Origin: Herpetosiphon aurantiacus DSM 785
GTDB lineage: Bacteria; Chloroflexota; Chloroflexia; Chloroflexales; Herpetosiphonaceae
Direction: 5' to 3'
Length of the DNA: 64,000 bases
NCBI GenBank assembly: GCA_000018565.1
Contig: CP000875.1
Coordinates: forward strand, 2,061,199-2,125,198
Under the pieces are notes generated by a model. It did no database searches and had not been told where the DNA came from. It worked only from the letters and a program-made list of their open reading frames with translations. Position numbers and translations under genes: made by a program. This document shows positions 36,501-42,709 of this stretch, in pieces; position 1 is the stretch's first letter; every line of letters starts with the position of its first letter.

Positions 36501-37789
36501 TGGCCTTGGGTCGCGAAGTAACCGCCGCCTTGATCTTCCGCTATCCCACGATTGCGGGCTTGAGCCAAGCGCTCGACCCTGAATTTGAGCAGGCTCCTGA
36601 GGCAGCGCCGCAATTTTTGAGCGATGCCAATTTGCCTGAGCAGATTGTGCCCAAACAACTGAATGCCCAGCCACGGCCAATCCAAACCGTGCTGTTGACT
36701 GGGGCAACTGGCTTTGTCGGGGCACATCTGTTGGCCGAATTGCTTAGCACAACCACCACCAACGTGATTTGTGTGGTGCGAGCTGGCTCGAATGCGGCAG
36801 CCTTTGAGCGGTTGCAAGCAAGTTTGCAACACTACGAATTGCCAAGCGAGCAGCTTGCCGAGCAGGTTGAAGCTTGGCAGGGCGATTTGGCTCAGCCCCA
36901 ATTTGGGCTTGACGATCAGCAATGGCAAAGCTTGATCGAACGTTGCGATCTGATTTATCACAATGCGGCGATGGTCAGCGTGGTTCGCGAGTATAGCAGC
37001 TTGCGGGCGGTCAACGTCAACGCCACCAGCGAAATTTTGCGTTTGGCAGCGGTGCATTGCACCCCAGTGCATTACGTTTCGACCTTGGCAGTTTCACCAC
37101 CGCAAAGCGTGATGCACCGCGTGCCCGAAGATTTTGTGGCGGCGCATGCTGGCCTACGCGATGGCTATAGCCAAAGCAAATGGGTTGCCGAACGCTTGCT
37201 CGAACAAGCGGCTACCCGTGGTTTGCCGGTTGCTGTTTATCGTTTGGGGCGGGTAGTTGGCCCAAATCAAAGCAATTTCGTCAATCAAGATGATTTATTT
37301 TGGCGGATTGTCCAAGCAGGTGTGCCGCGTGGCTTATTGCCCAGCCTGCCTGTCGAGGAAATCTGGAATCCAGTTGATTTTGCTGCACAGACAATCGTGC
37401 AATTTAGCCATAATCATCGCGGCGTGCGCGTGTATAACCTTGCTCCCAACGAACCAATCAGCTTTGCCCAACTTTTGGGCTGGGTTGGCGAGTATGGCTA
37501 TGCCGTGCAATTGTGCAGGGTTGAGCAATGGTATCAAGCGTTGCGTAACGCCGACGATGCGATGAGTCAGGCGACTCTGACCTTCTTTGAGCGCCAGGCT
37601 GATGGTGGGGAACTGCCCAGCGCAATTGGTACGATTGAAAACAAACGCTTGCTGCAAACGCTTGCAGCGCATGGCATTGCTGTGCCTGTGATCGATCGCG
37701 AGCGCTTCTTTGGCTATCTTGAGCGGTGTATTCGAACGGGTTTATTGCCCGCACCCGATTTACGCCAGACTAGTATTGGTATTCGCTAA
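33548..37789 (+). CDS. mxcG: Single-module NRPS with terminal reductase (C-A-T-R), myxochelin MxcG-like
   Basis: A 1413-residue megasynthase. The condensation domain (about 1-430) has HHIALDG at 133-139. The adenylation domain (about 450-930) has YIMYTSGSTGEPKGVVISHQ, NTYGPTEATV, YRTGDRV and a terminal GKIDRK. The carrier domain has FFGLGGQSLQTI. The C-terminal thioester reductase (about 1045-1413) has VLLTGATGFVGAHLL, VSTLAVS and YSQSKWVAERLL (Tyr, Lys). My alignment by eye to GrsA gives an A-domain code close to DAEDIGTVVK, of the lysine-like DAE..G.VVK type. The architecture and the preceding dhb genes match MxcG, which joins dihydroxybenzoate to lysine and releases the product reductively. 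GGAG precedes ATG 33548. Confidence 0.9.
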   Translation: MAKLALSAAQHGIWLGQQLDPSSPLYNTAEYVALRGAVELTNLTAAIKQAFAEAATLHLRFGLEHDQPYALVEPQPINLTVHDLRDLPDAEVRAIAWMQHDLGNVVDLATGPLFNTAILQLADDQVWWYLRAHHIALDGYSFALLTKRVAEIYSALQTKATLSPSFGELVPVIAEDHAYQVSIQATLDREFWVNRFADNPQVVSLTQQTALSQPRSIRLSTALANDLIERLTAIAKPSRSTWPDALMAVVAAYLARWNNSESVVLGMPLMSRLGSVALRVPCMAMNIVPLCLNVAAEHDLAQLTAVVAAERNAFRKHGRYRYEQLRRDLGFVGAGRRLFGPVVNIMPFDHPLNFGDCQAQSTTLTAGPVEDLAFNVILRGNQLYLTLEANPACYSQAALEYHFAAIQHLLNGWLANPSIPVAEQQVLPAPLVLDGGELRLPLTSVIERILHNARQQPHALALVTDTEQLSYAELASHVHAWAGQLVQRGVTAGSVVGVALPRSREAIVAILATLCCGAAYLPLDPQWPQSRLASVVAQAQPVLVLAQQAFDLPNLLLVEQLSKANAWFEARVDLAQPAYIMYTSGSTGEPKGVVISHQALAGFVQAAAERYAISAADRVLQFAPLAFDASVEEIFVTLCQGATLVLRNDAMLESLQRFVAACQAHAISVLDLPTAFWHELADSVAQGAVQLPECLRVVIIGGEAALPERVQGWLNVVAPNVRLFNTYGPTEATVVATVAELSDPNQPITIGRPLAGVQAAILGSDQRPIFAGDVGDLYLLGNGLATGYYQRPDLDALNFGQLSQLPHAPRAYRTGDRVRLFAGQLQFVGRSDDEFKISGQRVTPAEIESVFLRHTAVREVAVIGQQLGNASKRLFAAVVVSDASLSVAELRNHASQHLPAAVIPAAITIVERLPRSSAGKIDRKAVAALAPAPVMVNAAINDTPALIRQVWAEVLGQTEFNDEADFFGLGGQSLQTIQVANRLGMALGREVTAALIFRYPTIAGLSQALDPEFEQAPEAAPQFLSDANLPEQIVPKQLNAQPRPIQTVLLTGATGFVGAHLLAELLSTTTTNVICVVRAGSNAAAFERLQASLQHYELPSEQLAEQVEAWQGDLAQPQFGLDDQQWQSLIERCDLIYHNAAMVSVVREYSSLRAVNVNATSEILRLAAVHCTPVHYVSTLAVSPPQSVMHRVPEDFVAAHAGLRDGYSQSKWVAERLLEQAATRGLPVAVYRLGRVVGPNQSNFVNQDDLFWRIVQAGVPRGLLPSLPVEEIWNPVDFAAQTIVQFSHNHRGVRVYNLAPNEPISFAQLLGWVGEYGYAVQLCRVEQWYQALRNADDAMSQATLTFFERQADGGELPSAIGTIENKRLLQTLAAHGIAVPVIDRERFFGYLERCIRTGLLPAPDLRQTSIGIR

Positions 37790-37799
37790 AATTTTTAGC
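37785..37799 (+). promoter_or_regulatory. Palindrome overlapping the NRPS stop, before the uptake genes
   Basis: The sequence gctaaaa-t-ttttagc is a perfect 7-bp palindrome around a single base and includes the NRPS stop codon. It shares its words with the leader repeat at 28068-28092. A regulator site or mRNA hairpin is possible; chance is not excluded. Confidence 0.3.
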
Positions 37800-37818
37800 A
37801 TACAAAGGAATTACACCA

Positions 37819-38895
37819 ATGACATCCCTTTCAGTTCGTTTTCGTTCGTTATTGGCCTTACTCGCGCTTGTGACCTTGGCTGCTTGTGGCTCGACTACGG
37901 CTCCAACTGCCACCACCGCCCCAGCGGCCACCGAAGCTTCTGCGGCAACCATTCCTCCAGCAGGAAGCGAAGTGCCAGCGGAAACCGAAGTACCAGCCGC
38001 GACCGAAGCGCCAACCGCCGAAGCAACTACAGAAACCAGTGCTAGCGGCACACGCAGCATTGAAACCCGCTATGGCACGGTCGAAGTGCCAGCAACTCCT
38101 GCTCGGTTGGTAACGCTTGATGAAGGCGCATTGGATACCGCCGTGGCCTTGGGCATTATCCCAGTTGGTGGCATTAGCTCACGTTTGAGCGAAGGCGTTG
38201 CTCCCTATATCGCCGATAAAGTGCCTGGGATTGCGATTGTTGGTAACCCTGGCGAAATCAATTTCGAAGCAGTGATTGCTGCTACCCCCGACTTGATTTT
38301 GACCCACAACCGCATCGACGAAGAAACCTACAAAAAATTGAGCGCAATTGCTCCAACCATTGTGCCAACCAACGGCATTGGCGCTTGGAAGGATGCCGCT
38401 GGCGAATATGCCGCAGCCTTGGGCAAAACCAGCGAACTCGAAGCTTGGTTGAAAGAATTCGATGCGAAAGTTGCTGATGCCAAAACCAAATTGGCAATCA
38501 AAGAAGGCACGACTGGCGCAGTTATCCGCTGGATGCCCCAAGGCCCATTGGTGATGGGTCGCTTGTTGCCAGCAGTTGTCTTGATCGAAGAATTGGGCTT
38601 GAGCTTGCCCCAAGTGGCGATCGATTTGGGCACTGATGCACCACACACTGATGTTTTGAGCTTGGAACAATTGGCAACCGTTGATACCGACTGGTTGTTT
38701 GTGGCCACGTTCAATGCTGAAGGTGATGGCGCTTTGGCAACCGCCCGCGAACAAGCAGCGTTTGGCCAATTGAAGGCTGAAAAATCCAAGCAAGTTGTGG
38801 CGGTTAGCGCTCAACTCTGGAGCAGCGCGTTTGGTCCATTGGCTGCCGATGCAATTTTGAGCGATATTGTCGCTGGCGTTCCTGCGGCACAATAG
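37819..38895 (+). CDS. Iron-siderophore ABC transporter substrate-binding lipoprotein
   Basis: A 358-residue FecB/FepB-type binding protein. Residues 1-23 are a lipoprotein signal with the lipobox LAAC, and a Thr/Pro/Ala/Glu-rich tether follows to about 75. The periplasmic-binding domain starts at TRYGTVEVPATPARLVTLDEGALDTAVALG, with the cluster-specific ..PDLILTHNRIDEETYKKLSAIAPT segment and a C-terminal lobe. It captures ferric catecholate outside the membrane and delivers it to the permeases encoded after the repeat at 38944-39138. The cell appears to lack a TonB-dependent receptor here, which fits a lipid-anchored receptor. Confidence 0.92.
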   Translation: MTSLSVRFRSLLALLALVTLAACGSTTAPTATTAPAATEASAATIPPAGSEVPAETEVPAATEAPTAEATTETSASGTRSIETRYGTVEVPATPARLVTLDEGALDTAVALGIIPVGGISSRLSEGVAPYIADKVPGIAIVGNPGEINFEAVIAATPDLILTHNRIDEETYKKLSAIAPTIVPTNGIGAWKDAAGEYAAALGKTSELEAWLKEFDAKVADAKTKLAIKEGTTGAVIRWMPQGPLVMGRLLPAVVLIEELGLSLPQVAIDLGTDAPHTDVLSLEQLATVDTDWLFVATFNAEGDGALATAREQAAFGQLKAEKSKQVVAVSAQLWSSAFGPLAADAILSDIVAGVPAAQ

Positions 38896-38943
38896 GTTAT
38901 TGTGGGGTTGTTGTTGGGGATCGGGGATCGGTTCGTTTGCATG

Positions 38944-39138
38944 CCCTCACCCCCTAGCCCCCTCTCCCGCCCAGCAGGCGAGGGGAACCATTAAACCAAA
39001 AGCCCCTCGCCCGCCGTAGTGGGAGAGGGGTTGGGGTGAGGGAACGACCCCACCGCTCCCGCCCAGCAGGCGAGGGGGAACCATTAAACTAAAAGCCCCT
39101 CGCCCGCCGCAGTGGAGAGGGGTTGGGGTGAGGGGATA
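38944..39138. repeat. Two tandem copies of a GC-rich REP-like palindromic element
   Basis: Two copies (about 38944-39042 and 39045-39136) share the words ctcccgcccagcaggcgagg, aaccattaaac, gcccctcgcccgccg and agaggggttggggtgagggg. Each can fold, since the left ccctcacccc...ctctccc pairs with gggagaggggttggggtgaggg. A run of ctatgct-type units follows at 39138-39161. The element fills the 299-nt gap between the binding-protein gene and the permease genes and could reduce read-through. No open frame or transposase is present. Confidence 0.8.
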
Positions 39139-39194
39139 TGTTCTATGCTCTATGTTCTTCTTGCCCCAATTAAAACATTCTTGGGAAATGTATT

Positions 39195-40205
39195 ATGGCT
39201 ACAACTTTGCTCTCGCGACGCATGCTGATTGGAGTGCTGGCAGCCTTTGGCTTGCTGGCAATTGTTATTTTATTGAGCCTTGGGGTTGGCTCGGATAATG
39301 CAATTGGCTTGGCCCAAGTCTTTGCTGTGCTCCAAGGCGCTGGTGATGATCAAGCCCGTTTGACCGTGCTCGATTTGCGCGTACCACGCACGATTATTGG
39401 CGTTTTGGTCGGCGTGGCGCTTGGCTCGGCTGGTGCATTATTGCAGGCGGCTGCCCGTAATCCTTTGGCTGAACCAGGTTTGTTGGGAGTAAGCGCAGGC
39501 TCGGCAACAGCTGTGGTCGTATCGATTGCGCTTGGAGCCAGCTTGAATAATTTACAAGTTGGCGTTGCCATTTTTGGGGCGTTGATTGGCTGTAGCGTCG
39601 CGCTCGGCGTTGCCCGCATGAGTGGCCTCGGTGATGATCCAATTCGCTTAGTGCTGGCGGGAGCAGCCTTGAGCAGCATGCTGGCGGCGGTTTCCTCAGT
39701 AATTCTGTTGACCGATCAACGCACCGCTGATGAAGTGCGCTTTTGGACGATTGGCGCAATTGCTGGCCGTAATTTAAGCAGCATCACTTCGGCAATTCCC
39801 GTATTATTGCTGGGTTTGGCGGTTGCCTTGCTGCTAGCACGGCCATTAGCGGCCTTGGCACTGGGCGAAAAAGTTGCCAGTGGGCTGGGTCAACGTCCCA
39901 AATTAGTCCGAACAGGCGTGATGATCAGCGTCGCCTTATTGGTTGGTTCGGCCACGGCGATGGCTGGGCCGATTGGCTTTGTTGGGCTAGTGGTGCCGAT
40001 TGCGGCTCGTGCGATGGTTGGGCCAGATATTCGGCGAGCGTTAATATTGGCGGTGCTGCTTGGCCCAAGTTTTGTGCTGTTGGCCGATGTGCTTTCGCGG
40101 ATTGTTGCGCGACCAACCGAAACCCCGCTGGGTGTGATTTCAGCATTAATTGGTGCGCCAATTTTGGTGCTGATTGTGCGCAGCCAACGCTTACCAGCGC
40201 TCTAG
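39195..40205 (+). CDS. FecCD-family iron-siderophore ABC permease 1
   Basis: A 336-residue integral membrane permease with about nine to ten transmembrane helices. FecCD landmarks are visible: VLDLRVPRTIIGVLVGVALGSAGALLQ, ARNPLAEPGLLGVSAGSA, the LGEKVASGLGQ coupling region and AGPIGFVGLVVPIAARAMVGPDIR, the ATPase-contact region. It forms a heterodimer with the product of the next gene to import ferric siderophore. Only 9 nt separate the two genes, and the ATPase gene follows with an overlap. Confidence 0.94.
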   Translation: MATTLLSRRMLIGVLAAFGLLAIVILLSLGVGSDNAIGLAQVFAVLQGAGDDQARLTVLDLRVPRTIIGVLVGVALGSAGALLQAAARNPLAEPGLLGVSAGSATAVVVSIALGASLNNLQVGVAIFGALIGCSVALGVARMSGLGDDPIRLVLAGAALSSMLAAVSSVILLTDQRTADEVRFWTIGAIAGRNLSSITSAIPVLLLGLAVALLLARPLAALALGEKVASGLGQRPKLVRTGVMISVALLVGSATAMAGPIGFVGLVVPIAARAMVGPDIRRALILAVLLGPSFVLLADVLSRIVARPTETPLGVISALIGAPILVLIVRSQRLPAL

Positions 40206-40214
40206 GAGAATGGC

Positions 40215-41321
40215 ATGGATCGACTTTCGCTGAACCCAACCACGAGTGCTGCTCACGAGCTAAACCTAGCTCAGCCATTTACAGGCCAACCAACTGGCTT
40301 GTGGTTGCTGCGCTTTGGCCGTTTGAGCCTGCTGTTGGATCGACGGGCTTGGCTGGCAAGTTTGCTTTTGCTGCTTGCGACGGTAGTTTTGGTTGGCCTG
40401 AGCCTCGGCAGTGGCACAGTCAAAATCGCCCCACTTGATGCCTTGGCAGCTTTGTTTAATCAAGGCGAAACCAAAAATATCTTTATTGTGCGCGATTTAC
40501 GGCTGACGCGGGTTTTGGCAGGTGGCATGGCTGGCGCTGCTTTGGGTATGGCTGGCTGTTTGTTGCAAACGCTCAGTCGCAATCGGCTGGCCAACCCCGA
40601 TACGATTGGGATCGATAATGCTGCGACGGCCTTTGCGGTTGCCTCGGTTGTGGGAGTTAGCACAACTCTCGCGCCCTCAGGCATGGCCTTGATTGGCGCA
40701 ATCACCATGCTTTCCTTAACCTTTGCCTTGAGTGGCGGGGCTGGCACACGTGGCTATCGTTTCTTAATCACTGGGCTGGGCTTGGGCGCAATCTGTGGAG
40801 CTGCCACCAATTTGATGCTAGCACGTGCCCCAATTGATGCTGCCAACGATGCTTTTCCTTGGACAATTGGCAGCTTGAACGATCGTTCGGGAATTACTGT
40901 AAGTTTGCTGGCTTGGGGCGTGGTGATATTACTCCCGCTGGCTGCGATCGTGGGTAAACGCCTTAATTTGGTGCGCTTGCCCGATGCGGTTGCCCAAAGT
41001 TTGGGGGTGCGGGTCAATCGCTTGCGCTTCTTCACGATTTTGTTGGCGGGCAGCTTGACCGGCCTTGCGGTTGCGGTTGCTGGCCCTGTTGGCATGATTG
41101 GCTTGGCGGCACCTGAATTAGGGCGGCGCTTGGCTGGCCCGCGCACTGTGCCGATTGTGCCTTCGGCCTTGGCTGGCGCATGCTTTACCATGCTGGCTGA
41201 TTTGCTTGGCCGCACTTTGTTCAGCCCAACTGAAATTCCGGTGGGCATTGTTACAGCCTTAGTTGGCGGCCCTTACTTATTATGGTTCCTGTTGCGAACC
41301 CCGCGAGGCAAACAATTATGA
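40215..41321 (+). CDS. FecCD-family iron-siderophore ABC permease 2
   Basis: A 368-residue partner permease. The N-terminal 55 residues are an extra cytoplasmic extension before the first helix. The conserved blocks are VRDLRLTRVLAGGMAGAALGMAGCLLQ, SRNRLANPDTIGIDNAA, the coupling segment AQSLGVRVNRL and VAGPVGMIGLAAPELGRRLAGP. The stop overlaps the start of the ATPase gene by 4 nt (ATGA at 41318-41321), which indicates translational coupling. AGGAG precedes the ATG. Confidence 0.94.
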   Translation: MDRLSLNPTTSAAHELNLAQPFTGQPTGLWLLRFGRLSLLLDRRAWLASLLLLLATVVLVGLSLGSGTVKIAPLDALAALFNQGETKNIFIVRDLRLTRVLAGGMAGAALGMAGCLLQTLSRNRLANPDTIGIDNAATAFAVASVVGVSTTLAPSGMALIGAITMLSLTFALSGGAGTRGYRFLITGLGLGAICGAATNLMLARAPIDAANDAFPWTIGSLNDRSGITVSLLAWGVVILLPLAAIVGKRLNLVRLPDAVAQSLGVRVNRLRFFTILLAGSLTGLAVAVAGPVGMIGLAAPELGRRLAGPRTVPIVPSALAGACFTMLADLLGRTLFSPTEIPVGIVTALVGGPYLLWFLLRTPRGKQL

Positions 41322-42142
41322 GTGTTTCTCCCCCAGCGGCGTTGCAAACCCAAAATTTGGTCTTGGGCTACCAACGCACAACGATTATTGATCAGCTGAA
41401 TGCCTCGATTCCCCATGGCCAGGTTACGGCGATTATCGGCCCAAACGGCTGTGGTAAATCAACTTTGCTGGCGGGTTTAGCCAAATTGCATCCAGCCAAG
41501 CAAGGCCAAATTTTGCTCGATGGCCAAGATATTGCCCGTCTTTCGCCGCGAGAGATGGCCCAAGCCTTGGCTTTGTTACCCCAAGATGGTGTTGCTCCCG
41601 ACGGCATGACCGTAGCCGATTTGGTGCGATTTGGTCGCCATCCGCATACTGGTTTATTGCGTCAGTGGTCTAAAGAAGATCAACAGGCGGTGGTGACAGC
41701 AATTGCGACTGCTGATTTGATGGCGATGGCTGATCGACCCTTGACGACGCTTTCGGGTGGTCAACGCCAACGCGCTTGGATCGCCATGGCTCTTGCCCAA
41801 TCAACGCCATTGCTGCTGCTCGATGAGCCGACCGCTGCGCTTGATCTTGGGCATCAAATCGAGGTATTTGAGCTGATTCGCCAATTGGCGGCTGAAGGCA
41901 AAACCGTGGTGATGGTGGTGCATGATTTGGCTAGTGCTTGTCGCTACGCCGACCATCTGATCGCCATGTGTGCTGGCTCGATCATCGCTGCTGGAGCGCC
42001 AAACGCCGTGGTTACCCCCGAATTAATCCATCAACTCTATGGTGTGCACTGTCGATTAATCCCCGACCCAATTAGCGGTACGCCAATTATTGTTGGGGTG
42101 CAGAAAAGTCAAAAGTCAGAAGGCAAAAATCAAAAGGGCTAG
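41318..42142 (+). CDS. Iron-siderophore ABC transporter ATPase
   Basis: A 274-residue FecE/FepC-type ATPase that powers import through the two preceding permeases. Walker A GPNGCGKSTLL, Q-loop LLPQDG, signature LSGGQRQRAWIAMAL, Walker B LLLLDEPTAALD and the H-loop VVHDL are all intact. ATG 41318 (ATGA overlap, GAGG upstream) is preferred over an earlier in-frame ATG at 41282 that lies inside the permease gene. The last 15 residues (KSQKSEGKNQKG) are a basic tail that may derive from repeat read-in. Confidence 0.95.
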   Translation: MSVSPPAALQTQNLVLGYQRTTIIDQLNASIPHGQVTAIIGPNGCGKSTLLAGLAKLHPAKQGQILLDGQDIARLSPREMAQALALLPQDGVAPDGMTVADLVRFGRHPHTGLLRQWSKEDQQAVVTAIATADLMAMADRPLTTLSGGQRQRAWIAMALAQSTPLLLLDEPTAALDLGHQIEVFELIRQLAAEGKTVVMVVHDLASACRYADHLIAMCAGSIIAAGAPNAVVTPELIHQLYGVHCRLIPDPISGTPIIVGVQKSQKSEGKNQKG

Positions 42143-42240
42143 GTTCTACGCAGAGGCGCAGAGTTAAGCAGGATAAGGGATGAATTATGAGGGATGAAGA
42201 ACCATAATCAAACAAATCTGTGCTCATCTGTGGCTAAATA

Positions 42241-42300
42241 TAGCTTCGTGCCCTTCGTGTCCTTCGTGGTTTCATCCTTCGTGTCCTTCGTGGATCAATC
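42241..42300. repeat. Tandem 'ccttcgtg' repeat
   Basis: At least five direct copies of the unit ccttcgtg (as cccttcgtgt, ccttcgtggt, ccttcgtgtc, ccttcgtgga) occur in 60 nt between the ATPase and DUF2218 genes. It belongs to the dispersed family seen at 543-623, 25650 and 42658. The open frame running through it into the DUF2218 gene is a by-product of the repeat. Confidence 0.8.
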
Positions 42301-42328
42301 AACGACTATTTTGTATAAGGAGCATTTC

Positions 42329-42619
42329 ATGCAATCTCAGGCAACCATTCCGACCGCACTTGGTTCGAGCTACATCAAAAAATTGTGCAAGCACTACGCC
42401 CACAAAATCAAAGTCGAATACGACGATCAACAAGGTACGGCCTATTTTGCCATGGGCACATGTGCAATGCAAGCTGAAGCTGAACGCTTGATTTTTGTGA
42501 TTGATGCAGAGACCAGTGAGGCTATTGGAGCCATCCAACACATTATGGATGAACATTTTGAGCAATTTGCCTTTCGCGAAAAACTCAAAATTGAATGGCA
42601 AGCGGTCGAGGCTGAATAA
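42329..42619 (+). CDS. DUF2218 family protein linked to siderophore uptake
   Basis: A 96-residue soluble protein matching DUF2218: an N-terminal helix IKKLCKHYAHKIKVEYD, strand YFAMGTCAMQAEAERLIFVIDA, then IGAIQHIMDEHFEQFAFRE and a terminal IEWQ strand. DUF2218 genes are often found beside iron-siderophore transport genes, and this one follows such an operon. The biochemical role is not known. ATG 42329 has AAGGAG 7 nt upstream. The gene is followed by a hairpin shared with the convergent protease gene. Confidence 0.85.
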   Translation: MQSQATIPTALGSSYIKKLCKHYAHKIKVEYDDQQGTAYFAMGTCAMQAEAERLIFVIDAETSEAIGAIQHIMDEHFEQFAFREKLKIEWQAVEAE

Positions 42620-42657
42620 AGCTTCTGAAAGAGGAGCGATCAGCATTGATTTATGGT

Positions 42658-42702
42658 TTGTGCCCTTCGTGGATCATCATAATTGATCCACGAAGGGCAC
42701 AA
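42658..42702. terminator. Bidirectional 19-bp hairpin made from a 'cttcgtg' repeat
   Basis: Arms ttgtgcccttcgtggatca (42658-42676) and tgatccacgaagggcacaa (42684-42702) pair perfectly with a 7-nt loop. It lies between the convergent DUF2218 and protease genes, 8 nt from the protease stop. It shows a dispersed repeat unit occupying a terminator position. Confidence 0.8.
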
Positions 42703-42709
42703 GCTTTAA

